A stretch of 42,635 bases of DNA from Flavobacteriales bacterium. GTDB taxonomy: Bacteria > Bacteroidota > Bacteroidia > Flavobacteriales_D > Sanyastnellaceae. The position numbers and the translations under genes were made by a program. Below the pieces are notes generated by a model, which did not search any database, had not been told where the DNA came from, and saw nothing but the letters and a program-made list of their open reading frames with translations. Shown one piece after another: positions 34,309 to 42,582 of this stretch; position 1 is the first letter of the stretch, and the number at the start of each line of letters is the position of its first letter. The DNA is taken from NCBI GenBank assembly GCA_029245065.1, contig JAQWQB010000080.1, positions 1 to 42,635 on the forward strand, given 5' to 3'.

Positions 34309-37254
34309 ATGCAAAACAAGAGTGCTGTATTGCTCTTTACTATCCTGCTAGCCATAGCAGCTTTGTACACCCTTTCATTTAACTGGGTGGCGAGTAACTT
34401 CGAAGAGACCGCTGAAAAACAAGCGGAATTCGTAGCCGACTCAATCATTTCCTCAGGTGCCGTTGGTGCCAATAAGGACCGTGAGAGTTTGGTTAAAGAG
34501 AAGAAACGTGAGTTTCTTCGTGACTCGGCAAACGCTGAAGTGTATCCGGTTTTCGGACACACCTATCAGGAAGTAAAAGAAAATGAGCTAAACCTCGGGC
34601 TAGACCTTCGAGGTGGGATGAGCGTGACTTTGGAAGTCTCGATCCCCGATCTAATCAAATCACTTAGTGATTACAGTGATAACCCTGACTTTGTCTCAGC
34701 GATTGAAAAAGCGTTGGCGGCACAGGCGAATTCCAATGATGATTACGTGACTCTTTTCGGCGATGCGTGGGCCGATCAGAATAGTTCTGTTGAGCTGTGG
34801 AGGATCTTCCACAACATGGAAAGCAAAGACCTCTTCCCTGCGAAGAGTACTGATGACGAAATCATCGCTATCCTAAGAAGTGAAGCTGAAACAGCTATCA
34901 ACAACACTGAAAACATCATTCGTAAGCGTATTGACCAATTTGGTGTAGCGCAACCGAATGTGCAGAAAATGGCCTTTTCTGGACGTATCCTAGTTGAATT
35001 ACCTGGTGTAGATGACCGCGAACGTGTGCGTAAGCAGTTGAAAACAACAGCGAACCTCGAGTTCTGGGAAACGTTTAACAACGACGAAATTTTCTCTAAA
35101 GTAGCCGCTGCCAACAATGCGTTGGGACGTGCACTTAATCCTGAATTGTTTACTCCTGAGATGGATTCTCTTGCGGCAGACAGTGCAGGACTGACGCCTG
35201 AACAACAACAGCTTAGAAGCCCGTTGTTCAAATTGCTTCAACCGCAACTACAGACGGTAAGTCCAGTTGTTGGTTATGCATTGACGAAAGACACGGATGA
35301 CTTGGATTCATTATTCAACCATCCAGCAGTATTGGCAGAACTTGGTCCTAACCTTCGTTTGATGTGGGAATCAAGTCCTACTACTACCGTTTCTGCATTG
35401 TATGCCATTCGCGATGACAGTGGTAAAGGAAAAGCTAAACTTGACGGACGTAACATCGTTGATTCAAGTGTTGGATACGACGAAGTAGGCGATGTTATCT
35501 GTAACATGACAATGGATGCTGAAGGAACAGGTTCTTGGGGTCGTATGACTGAAGAAGCTGCTAACGACGGTAACCGTATCGTTTGTGTTGTTCTAGATAA
35601 CAAGGTAGTTTCTGCACCAAGTGTGCGTGTACCTATTACCAATGGACGTTCACAAATTAGTTTTGGTTCAGGTCAAACGGTAGAAGAAAAGCTTTCGGAA
35701 GCGGAAGATTTGTCGAGCCTATTGAAAGCAGGATCACTTCCTGCTCCTGCTAAGATTGTAGATGAAGTAAGTGTAGGTGCACAGCTCGGTCAGAGCAACA
35801 TCAACGCTGGATTGTATTCATTCTTGATTGCGCTTTTCGTGATCTTGGTTTACATGATCTTCTACTACAAAGGTGCCGGACTCGTTGCTGATATCGCGTT
35901 GATTGCCAACCTTTTCTTCCTCATTGGAGCACTTGCTTCATTGAAGGCAGCATTGACACTTCCTGGAATTGCAGGTATCGTTCTTACCATCGGTATGGCG
36001 GTAGATGCAAACGTATTGATCTTTGAGCGTGTCCGAGAGGAAATGCGCAACGGTAAATCGTTAGGAGTTGCTGTGAAAGAAGGTTATGGAAAAGCGTATT
36101 CGGCGATTATTGATGCGAACATCACAACATTGCTTACTGCAATCGTTCTTTTCGCATTCGGTTCTGGACCAATCCGTGGATTTGCAACGACGTTGATCAT
36201 CGGTATTTTCACATCGTTGTTCTCAGCGATTGTTCTTACTCGTTTGATTTTCTTCTCTCGCTTAGAGAACAAGAAGTCGATCTCTTTTACTTCGAACATC
36301 ACGAAGAACTGGTTTACCAATTCTAAGATTGATTTCGTTGGGAAGCGTAAGACGTTCTACATTGTTTCAGGATTGATCGTTGTAGCGGGTATTGCTTCGT
36401 TGTCAATGAATGGTCTAAACAAAGGAATTGACTTCACAGGTGGTACTACTGCAGATGTGACCTTTGCTTCTCCTGTTGATGTTGATGCTGTTCGTGGTTA
36501 TTGCGAAGAAGCATTTACTGAAGAGAATGGAGCTAAAGCGAATCCGATCGTTCAAACAAAGGACTCCAATGCTTCTATTCGTATCAAAACGAATTACTTG
36601 ATTGGTTCAAATGCGGATGACGTAGATGAACAAATCACAAGTGCCATTGAAAGTGCAATGGAAAAGACTGGAGTTGAGTTCACCATTGATCGCTACAACA
36701 AAGTTGATGATACCATATCTGATGACTTCCAGCGTGGAGCGATGTATGCGACGATCTTCTCACTCATTGTAATCTTCCTTTACCTCGTATTCCGTTTCCG
36801 TAAATGGCAATTTGGAATTGGAGCATTGGTAGCAATGGTGCACGATGTACTCATCGTAATAGCATTGTTCTCATTACTCTGGAAAGTAATGCCGTTTACA
36901 ATGGAAATCGACCAAGCGTTTATTGCCGCTATCCTTACCGTTATTGGTTACTCCATTAACGACACGGTAGTTGTATTTGACCGTATTCGTGAGTACTTAG
37001 GTCTTTATGGATCGAAGCGTGAAGAGAAGGACATCATCAATGATGCCTTGAACAGCACGTTAGGTCGTACGATCAACACCTCACTTTCTACGTTCGTGGT
37101 ATTGCTTACCATCTTCGTACTTGGTGGAGACAACATCAAAGGATTTGTATTCGCATTGATGGTAGGAGTTGTAGTAGGAACCTACTCTTCTATCTTTATC
37201 GCAACACCTTCAGTTATTGACTTGTCGAAAAGACTTACTCCTGAAAAGAAGTAA
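34309..37254 (+). CDS. secDF: fused protein translocase subunit SecDF
   Basis: At 981 residues this is the SecD-SecF fusion found in many Bacteroidota. The SecD half has a first membrane helix, a long periplasmic part (with NLGLDLRGGMSVTLEV) and a membrane bundle starting near residue 500. The SecF half begins near 675 (KIDFVGKRKTFYIVSG) and has NKGIDFTGGTTADV and its own bundle (VIGYSINDTVVVFDRIRE). It uses the proton gradient to pull preproteins out of SecYEG on the periplasmic side. It is longer than the sum of E. coli SecD and SecF helix regions suggests, because the SecD periplasmic domain has inserts at about 150-400. It has its own promoter and terminator. Confidence 0.96.
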   Translation: MQNKSAVLLFTILLAIAALYTLSFNWVASNFEETAEKQAEFVADSIISSGAVGANKDRESLVKEKKREFLRDSANAEVYPVFGHTYQEVKENELNLGLDLRGGMSVTLEVSIPDLIKSLSDYSDNPDFVSAIEKALAAQANSNDDYVTLFGDAWADQNSSVELWRIFHNMESKDLFPAKSTDDEIIAILRSEAETAINNTENIIRKRIDQFGVAQPNVQKMAFSGRILVELPGVDDRERVRKQLKTTANLEFWETFNNDEIFSKVAAANNALGRALNPELFTPEMDSLAADSAGLTPEQQQLRSPLFKLLQPQLQTVSPVVGYALTKDTDDLDSLFNHPAVLAELGPNLRLMWESSPTTTVSALYAIRDDSGKGKAKLDGRNIVDSSVGYDEVGDVICNMTMDAEGTGSWGRMTEEAANDGNRIVCVVLDNKVVSAPSVRVPITNGRSQISFGSGQTVEEKLSEAEDLSSLLKAGSLPAPAKIVDEVSVGAQLGQSNINAGLYSFLIALFVILVYMIFYYKGAGLVADIALIANLFFLIGALASLKAALTLPGIAGIVLTIGMAVDANVLIFERVREEMRNGKSLGVAVKEGYGKAYSAIIDANITTLLTAIVLFAFGSGPIRGFATTLIIGIFTSLFSAIVLTRLIFFSRLENKKSISFTSNITKNWFTNSKIDFVGKRKTFYIVSGLIVVAGIASLSMNGLNKGIDFTGGTTADVTFASPVDVDAVRGYCEEAFTEENGAKANPIVQTKDSNASIRIKTNYLIGSNADDVDEQITSAIESAMEKTGVEFTIDRYNKVDDTISDDFQRGAMYATIFSLIVIFLYLVFRFRKWQFGIGALVAMVHDVLIVIALFSLLWKVMPFTMEIDQAFIAAILTVIGYSINDTVVVFDRIREYLGLYGSKREEKDIINDALNSTLGRTINTSLSTFVVLLTIFVLGGDNIKGFVFALMVGVVVGTYSSIFIATPSVIDLSKRLTPEKK

Positions 37255-37276
37255 TCACTAACTGCAACTATATTGG

Positions 37277-37308
37277 AAAGGGAGAATCGAATGATTCTCC
37301 CTTTTTTT
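37277..37308 (+). terminator. rho-independent terminator after secDF
   Basis: AAAGGGAGAATC, loop GAAT and GATTCTCCCTTT form a perfect stem running into a seven-base T tract. It lies 22 bases after the stop at 37254. Confidence 0.92.
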
Positions 37309-37391
37309 ATTCTTCAATATCTCGATTTTTCCGCTCACCATGAGGAATAAGAATTCCGTCATTTAGGCCACTATCCACAACTGGAATTGGC

Positions 37392-37399
37392 TACATTTG
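37392..37399 (+). promoter_or_regulatory. exact TAnnTTTG box, 4 nt before tatA ATG
   Basis: TACATTTG is followed by CACT and ATG 37404. A -33 TTG with normal spacing was not found. Confidence 0.6.
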
Positions 37400-37403
37400 C
37401 ACT

Positions 37404-37622
37404 ATGGGAGCTACCGAAATAATATTCGTCTTCATCATTTACCTATTGCTGTTCGGGGCAAAAGGCATTCCGAGCCTTGCTCAAACGATGGGTAAAGCTG
37501 TTCGCACATTCAAAGATGCTTCTGGAGATATTCAACGAGAAATCATGAATACCAGTCAAGACATCAAAGACGAAGTTAATAAAGTGAGCAAAGAAGCAGA
37601 AGACACCTTCAAGCAAGACTAA
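37404..37622 (+). CDS. tatA: twin-arginine translocase subunit TatA/TatE
   Basis: This 72-residue protein has the Tat pattern: a short N-terminal helix (ATEIIFVFIIYLLLFGAKGIPSLAQTMGKAVRTFKDASGD covers the helix, the FG hinge and the amphipathic helix). A polar, acidic tail follows. TatA forms the pore that exports folded proteins with twin-arginine signals. No tatC is present in the window. The start is fixed by the membrane helix, and an exact -7 box lies 4 bases before it. The antiporter gene starts 5 bases after the stop. Confidence 0.93.
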   Translation: MGATEIIFVFIIYLLLFGAKGIPSLAQTMGKAVRTFKDASGDIQREIMNTSQDIKDEVNKVSKEAEDTFKQD

Positions 37623-37627
37623 CCCAC

Positions 37628-38575
37628 ATGGATATTCTTTTACTTTTAGGCGGACTGGTTCTACTTGTTGCTGCGGGAGAGATACTGGTAAGAGGGGCTG
37701 CAGGCCTCGCTTTGAAGGCCAACATCTCTCCAATGATGGTGGGCTTGACCGTCGTTTCCATCGGAACTTCTGCCCCTGAATTATTTGCATCAGTAAGAGC
37801 CGCTCTTGAAGGTAACCCGGGACTTGCGGTGGGAAATGTTGTTGGGTCGAACATCGCCAACTTAGCGCTTGTACTAGGTATAACGGCAATGATTCGTCCA
37901 ATAGGCGTTACTAAAAGTCTGCTCAAATTCGATGGGCCGATTATGGTATTCGCTACCCTCATTTTCATCGCATTCGCGTGGAACTTAGAGCTCAGCTCAC
38001 TTGAAGGAATCATTTTGGTTTCGCTGCTCATTGCGTTCATTGGTAGCCTTATTTACCGCTCTAGGAAAGAGAAAAAAGAACAAGACGAACTCGAGTCGGA
38101 TGTTGAAGACCTGGTAGAATACCAAAGCAAAGGATACCCACTCTTACTCGGATTGATCGTTGCAGGCTGTATCGGCCTTTACTTTGGATCCGAGTGGTTT
38201 ATTGAAGGCGCCCGCAACATTGCTTCCAGCATGGGAGTTAGCGATTACATCATTGGGGTGACGGTTGTAGCATTCGGTACCAGTGTGCCTGAACTCGTTG
38301 CCAGTGCCATTGCCGCTTTGCGAAACCAAGCAGATTTGTCCATTGGTAACCTTATCGGCTCAAACATCTTCAACATCTTTTCCGTTGTGGGAATCACCTC
38401 TATTGTTAGTCCACTCCCAGTGAATAAAGATTTGATGGGCTTAGACATCTGGTGGATGTTGGGAATAGCGATCATCATCTTCCCCATCATGCGATCTGGG
38501 TTCAAGGTTTCACGCTGGCAAGGTCTTTTCATGGTCTTGCTGTACATCTCTTATATTTTCACTGTATTGCTATGA
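37628..38575 (+). CDS. calcium/sodium antiporter, CaCA family (YrbG type)
   Basis: At 315 residues, this has about ten membrane helices arranged as two inverted repeats. Each repeat carries the alpha-repeat motif: GTSAPELFASVRAALEGNPGLAVGNVVGSNIANL and GTSVPELVASAIAALRNQADLSIGNLIGSNIFNI, which hold the conserved Glu and Asn. It exchanges Na+ for Ca2+ across the inner membrane. An acidic linker lies between the repeats (KEKKEQDELESDVEDLVEY). It follows tatA by 5 bases and overlaps the alkB-like gene by 4 (ATGA), so the three are likely one transcript. Confidence 0.95.
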   Translation: MDILLLLGGLVLLVAAGEILVRGAAGLALKANISPMMVGLTVVSIGTSAPELFASVRAALEGNPGLAVGNVVGSNIANLALVLGITAMIRPIGVTKSLLKFDGPIMVFATLIFIAFAWNLELSSLEGIILVSLLIAFIGSLIYRSRKEKKEQDELESDVEDLVEYQSKGYPLLLGLIVAGCIGLYFGSEWFIEGARNIASSMGVSDYIIGVTVVAFGTSVPELVASAIAALRNQADLSIGNLIGSNIFNIFSVVGITSIVSPLPVNKDLMGLDIWWMLGIAIIIFPIMRSGFKVSRWQGLFMVLLYISYIFTVLL

Positions 38576-39129
38576 GACATGAAGTGCTATTGAAAGAAGG
38601 CACTTCCGCCCTGCGCTATTACCCGAATGCATTTGCAGCGTTGAAAACCTCTTCCATCATGGATTCGATTTCTTGGAAGCAGAACGACATCACCATTTTT
38701 GGAAAAACACTACCCGAACCACGATTGACAGCTTGGTTCGGACCGGCCTATGGCTATTCATCAATTCAATGGCCTCAAGCAGCATTTCCACCCAATCTGT
38801 TTGCCCTCAAAGAGAATGTAGAAGACATCGCCCAGTCGAAATTTAACGGCTGCTTGGTTAACCTTTACCGCAATGGAAATGACAGCATGGGATGGCACCG
38901 CGATAATGAAAAAGAAATAGACCAAACCTGCATTGCTTCCTTAACTTTAGGAGAAGCTCGAGATTTTAAAGTGCGTCATCGAACCACAAAAGAAGTGCTG
39001 ACAATCAAGCTTGAACATGGCTCGTTACTCATTATGGAAAACCTGCAAGAAGACTACGAACATTCGCTTCCGAAACGAAAAGGTGTTCTTCTGCCAAGGA
39101 TTAACATGACGTTCAGACAACTTTATTGA
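38572..39129 (+). CDS. AlkB-family 2-oxoglutarate/Fe(II) dioxygenase
   Basis: From ATG 38572 the product is 185 residues. The iron site is H109-x-D111 in MGWHRDNEKEI and H164 in DYEHSLPKR, with the 2-oxoglutarate Arg in RINMTFRQLY. The region LPEPRLTAWFGPAYGYSS fits the ALKBH2/3-like branch, which repairs alkylated bases in DNA by oxidative demethylation. The start gives an ATGA overlap with the antiporter gene; the longer upstream frame lies inside that gene and is rejected. No ada-type regulator is adjacent. Confidence 0.92.
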   Translation: MRHEVLLKEGTSALRYYPNAFAALKTSSIMDSISWKQNDITIFGKTLPEPRLTAWFGPAYGYSSIQWPQAAFPPNLFALKENVEDIAQSKFNGCLVNLYRNGNDSMGWHRDNEKEIDQTCIASLTLGEARDFKVRHRTTKEVLTIKLEHGSLLIMENLQEDYEHSLPKRKGVLLPRINMTFRQLY

Positions 39130-39162
39130 GACGAAATGGCGCTACAAGTAATTCTCAAATAG

Positions 39163-39170
39163 TACATTTA
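39163..39170 (+). promoter_or_regulatory. -7-like box, 4 nt before panB ATG
   Basis: TACATTTA differs from TAnnTTTG only at the last base and is followed by CAGT and ATG 39175. Confidence 0.4.
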
Positions 39171-39174
39171 CAGT

Positions 39175-39990
39175 ATGTCAGTACACAACCAAACCAAGCG
39201 TGTTACCACGCGTGTGCTTCAGGAAATGAAGCTCAAAGGCGAAAAAATTGCCATGCTCACGGCCTATGACTATTCAATGGCGAAGATTATTGATCAGGCC
39301 GGAATAGATTGCATACTCGTTGGAGATTCAGCCTCCAATGTGATGGCAGGACATGAAACGACCCTTCCAATTACGTTGGATCAGATGATCTATCACGCTT
39401 CTTCTGTGATTCGTGGGATACAACGCTCATTGGTAATTGTTGATCTTCCTTTCGGAACCTACCAAGGAAACTCCAAAGAAGCACTTCATTCGGCTATTCG
39501 AATCATGAAAGAAAGCGGGGCTCACGCTGTGAAAATGGAAGGCGGAAGCGAGATAAAAGAATCCATAGATAGAATTCTTACCGCCGGAATTCCGGTGATG
39601 GGACACTTGGGATTGACACCTCAATCTATTTACAAATTTGGAACGTACGTAGTTCGTGCCAAAGAAGAAGAGGAAGCTGAACGTCTTTTGCAAGACGCTA
39701 AAATGCTAGATGAAGCAGGCTGTTTCGGCATCGTTCTGGAAAAAATACCAGCCAAATTAGCGGCGCAAGTTGCTAAGTCTGTGAGCGTACCGGTCATTGG
39801 AATTGGAGCAGGCTCAGAAGTAGATGGTCAAGTCCTAGTAAGTCATGACATGTTGGGTATTACACAAGAATTCTCACCTCGTTTTTTGAGACGCTATCTC
39901 GATATGGGGGATCAAATGATTAATGCTGTAAAACAGTATGTGCAGGACGTGAGGGAGGTAGATTTCCCGAACGACCAAGAGCGATACTAG
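39175..39990 (+). CDS. panB: 3-methyl-2-oxobutanoate hydroxymethyltransferase
   Basis: At 271 residues, this is PanB of pantothenate synthesis, which transfers a methylene group from 5,10-methylene-THF to 2-oxoisovalerate to give ketopantoate. Clear motifs are [41 protein letters not shown] (Mg-binding Asp), VKMEGGSE and [18 protein letters not shown], with [26 protein letters not shown]. The length is normal. It precedes an RluA-type pseudouridine synthase; the pair lies between alkB and trxB. Confidence 0.97.
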   Translation: MSVHNQTKRVTTRVLQEMKLKGEKIAMLTAYDYSMAKIIDQAGIDCILVGDSASNVMAGHETTLPITLDQMIYHASSVIRGIQRSLVIVDLPFGTYQGNSKEALHSAIRIMKESGAHAVKMEGGSEIKESIDRILTAGIPVMGHLGLTPQSIYKFGTYVVRAKEEEEAERLLQDAKMLDEAGCFGIVLEKIPAKLAAQVAKSVSVPVIGIGAGSEVDGQVLVSHDMLGITQEFSPRFLRRYLDMGDQMINAVKQYVQDVREVDFPNDQERY

Positions 39991-40072
39991 TTCATAGCCG
40001 ATGGTCCCCAGAGGGCCAAACAAAACCTATTTCCACATGAGCTGGACAAAAAAACCGAAGATGCCGATTGTC

Positions 40073-40780
40073 ATGAGCAATCCGGAAAATCTTCAAGTCT
40101 TATACGAAGACAATCATATCATCGCTGTCAACAAGCGCAGTTCTGACATCGTGCAAAGTGATAGTTCTGGTGATATTACGCTTTGTGATGTTGTTAAAGA
40201 GTATGTTCGCGTGAAGTATAACAAGCCGGGCGCTGCTTTTATTGGCACCATCCACCGGCTTGACCGCCCTGTAAGCGGTGTTATTCTCTATGCAAGAACA
40301 ACGAAGGCTCTGAACCGCCTAGGGAACATGTTCAAGTACCGAGAAATTCAGAAAACCTATTGGGCATGTGTAAAAACGCCTCCGCCACAAATGGAGGATC
40401 ACATTATCAATTACCTGAAAAAGAACGAAAAACAGAATAAATCGTACGCGTTCGACAAGCCCGCTCAGGATAGAAAAGAAAGTGAATTACGCTACAAAAT
40501 GGTAGGAAAAGGAGATCACTACTCTTTCGTAGAAGTTTACCCAAAATCAGGTCGGCATCATCAAATCAGGGCTACCCTTTCCAGTATTGGCTCACCGATC
40601 AAAGGAGATATTAAATACGGCGCGAAACGTACCAATGAAAATGCAAGCATTCATTTGCACGCACGTCAAATTGAATTCGTTCATCCAGTGCAAAAAGTAC
40701 CACTTTGCATTGTAGCTCCTCCTCCAGAAGATCCACTGTGGGATGAATTTCTTCGCTTGGACTCAGGGTTGAAATCCTAA
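40073..40780 (+). CDS. RluA-family pseudouridine synthase
   Basis: I start this at ATG 40073, giving about 235 residues, since MSNPENLQVLYEDNHIIAVNK is the family's normal N-terminus; ATGs at 40001 and 40061 are in-frame alternatives. The catalytic Asp is in GTIHRLDRPVSGVILYAR (HRLDRPVSG). The late motif KSGRHHQIRATLSSIGSPIKGDIKYGA is the usual RluA end. It isomerises uridine to pseudouridine in rRNA or tRNA; the target site cannot be told from sequence. There is no S4 domain. Confidence 0.92.
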   Translation: MSNPENLQVLYEDNHIIAVNKRSSDIVQSDSSGDITLCDVVKEYVRVKYNKPGAAFIGTIHRLDRPVSGVILYARTTKALNRLGNMFKYREIQKTYWACVKTPPPQMEDHIINYLKKNEKQNKSYAFDKPAQDRKESELRYKMVGKGDHYSFVEVYPKSGRHHQIRATLSSIGSPIKGDIKYGAKRTNENASIHLHARQIEFVHPVQKVPLCIVAPPPEDPLWDEFLRLDSGLKS

Positions 40781-40826
40781 CTGTATTCGTTGACAAAAAA
40801 GTGACAAAATAAGCCAAGGTATTTGG

Positions 40827-40834
40827 TAACTTTG
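40827..40834 (+). promoter_or_regulatory. exact TAnnTTTG box for trxB
   Basis: TAACTTTG lies 23 bases before ATG 40858. A TTG at 40790-40792 is 34 bases upstream, too far for a standard -33 element. Confidence 0.5.
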
Positions 40835-40857
40835 CACCGCCTAAAAGCACAATTAAA

Positions 40858-41808
40858 ATGGGAGAACCTCAAGAACACATTAGCTGCTTGATCATTGGAT
40901 CAGGACCAGCAGGATATACAGCAGCGATTTATGCTGCACGTGCAGATTTGAAACCAGTTATGTATCAAGGGATGCAGCCTGGTGGACAATTAACTGAAAC
41001 AACGGACGTGGACAACTTCCCTGGCTACCCAGAAGGAGTTAGCGGTCCGGAAATGATGATTCAACTTCAAAAACAAGCTGAACGATTTGATACGGATGTA
41101 CGTTCAGGATGGGCTACCAAAGTTGATTTTTCAGGTGATAAGCACCTTGTAGAATTGGACAATGGGAAGCATGTTGTCAGTGCTGATACGGTAATTATCT
41201 CTACCGGAGCATCTGCAAAATGGCTTGGATTGGAATCAGAAATTAGACTTCGTGACATTGGCGGTGGTGTTTCTGCTTGTGCTGTATGCGACGGATTTTT
41301 CTACAGAAATCAGACCGTAGCCATCGTTGGCGCTGGAGATACTGCGGCTGAGGAAGCAACCTACCTTGCTAAGCTTTGTGAAAAAGTACACATGTTCGTT
41401 CGTAGAGATGAGATGCGTGCTTCGAAAGCAATGCAGCACCGTGTAATGAACACAGACAATATTGAAGTACACTTTAACACAGAAACGGTTGAAGTTCTTG
41501 GAGAAGAAGGTGTTACTGGAGTTCGCATGATTAATAATGTGACCAAGGAAGAAGGTCAATTAGACATTACTGGATTCTTCGTTGCCATCGGACACAAGCC
41601 GAACACAGATATTTTCAAAGGATGGTTAGATCTTGATGAACAAGGCTACATCATCAACCAAGCTGGAACCTCTAAAACAAACATTGAAGGGGTATTTGTG
41701 TCAGGAGACGCTGCCGATAAAGTATACAGACAAGCTGTTACTGCGGCAGGTACTGGATGCATGGCTGCCTTAGACGCAGAGCGTTATCTTGCTGCGAAGG
41801 GTCACTAA
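40858..41808 (+). CDS. trxB: thioredoxin-disulfide reductase
   Basis: This 316-residue flavoprotein has an FAD motif (LIIGSGPAGYTAAIYAARA), an NADPH motif (VAIVGAGDTAAEEATYLA) and the active dithiol CAVC (C141 and C144) in GGGVSACAVCDGFFY. The C-terminal FAD segment is GVFVSGDAADKVYRQAVTAAGTGCMAA. It reduces thioredoxin with NADPH in the cytoplasm. It is monocistronic, with a box upstream and a terminator downstream. Confidence 0.97.
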   Translation: MGEPQEHISCLIIGSGPAGYTAAIYAARADLKPVMYQGMQPGGQLTETTDVDNFPGYPEGVSGPEMMIQLQKQAERFDTDVRSGWATKVDFSGDKHLVELDNGKHVVSADTVIISTGASAKWLGLESEIRLRDIGGGVSACAVCDGFFYRNQTVAIVGAGDTAAEEATYLAKLCEKVHMFVRRDEMRASKAMQHRVMNTDNIEVHFNTETVEVLGEEGVTGVRMINNVTKEEGQLDITGFFVAIGHKPNTDIFKGWLDLDEQGYIINQAGTSKTNIEGVFVSGDAADKVYRQAVTAAGTGCMAALDAERYLAAKGH

Positions 41809-41827
41809 GACCTTATACAAATTATTG

Positions 41828-41854
41828 AAAAGGGACCACAATGGTCCCTTTTTT
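41828..41854 (+). terminator. rho-independent terminator after trxB
   Basis: AAAAGGGACC, loop ACAAT and GGTCCCTTTT form a perfect stem with a T tract. It ends 14 bases before the next ATG at 41869. Confidence 0.9.
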
Positions 41855-41856
41855 GA

Positions 41857-41864
41857 TACCTTGA
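41857..41864 (+). promoter_or_regulatory. -7-like box, 4 nt before the M15 peptidase ATG
   Basis: TACCTTGA differs from TAnnTTTG at two bases and is followed by AAGT and ATG 41869. It abuts the trxB terminator, so the -33 region would lie in the hairpin. Confidence 0.35.
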
Positions 41865-41868
41865 AAGT

Positions 41869-42558
41869 ATGAATCGTATTCTATTACTCTTTCTTTTTAT
41901 CGCCAACGTTGGTTGGTCTCAATCAACACTCACACCGGCAGAACTGCTGGGTCAATTTGATCAGCGTAATCATCCCGACTTTACCAAAATCAGCAAGGAA
42001 TACACTTCGAAAGAGAATATCTACCTCAGAACAGAAGCCTACACTCAATTCGAAAAGATGTACGCTGCGGCAAAGGCAGATGGCATCAATTTGACCATTG
42101 TTTCGGCTACACGAAATTTCAATTACCAAAAAGGTATTTGGGAACGCAAGTGGAATAGAAGCAAATACATGGGATGGGAAGCTATCAAGAAAGCGCAAGA
42201 CATCTTAAACTACAGCTCCATGCCAGGCAGCTCTCGCCATCACTGGGGAACAGACATCGACTTGAATTCGCTCAATAACGATTACTTCAGATCTGGCGAA
42301 GGTTTGAAAATCTATTCATGGCTTCAAACAAACGGCCCGTCCTACGGCTTTCACCAGGTATATACCTCAAAAGATGCTGGTCGCACAGGTTACAATGAAG
42401 AAAAATGGCATTGGTCTTACCTCCCTCTAGCGAGCGACTACTTGCGTCAGTTCAACGCGTTGATCACTCCTGATCTAATTGGCCCATTTAAAGGAGCTGA
42501 ATTGGCAGACACATTGGAAATCATCCCCAACTACGTCAATGGTATAGAACAACATTGA
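41869..42558 (+). CDS. M15-family D-Ala-D-Ala carboxypeptidase-like peptidase (VanY type)
   Basis: At 229 residues, this has a signal peptide (about 1-17, NVGWSQ) and the M15 zinc-site pattern SSRHHWGTDIDLN (a His and an Asp ligand) with EKWHWSYLP near the C-terminus (the third His). It probably trims peptidoglycan stem peptides or crosslinks in the periplasm. The length is normal. It lies directly after the trxB terminator with its own weak promoter box and no obvious operon partner. Confidence 0.92.
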   Translation: MNRILLLFLFIANVGWSQSTLTPAELLGQFDQRNHPDFTKISKEYTSKENIYLRTEAYTQFEKMYAAAKADGINLTIVSATRNFNYQKGIWERKWNRSKYMGWEAIKKAQDILNYSSMPGSSRHHWGTDIDLNSLNNDYFRSGEGLKIYSWLQTNGPSYGFHQVYTSKDAGRTGYNEEKWHWSYLPLASDYLRQFNALITPDLIGPFKGAELADTLEIIPNYVNGIEQH

Positions 42559-42582
42559 TTCTTATTTCGCATCTTCGTTCAT

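Noticed and set aside
34776..36320. Minus-strand frames opposite secDF
   Set aside because: secDF is a single intact fusion gene of known family. The opposite frames have no support.
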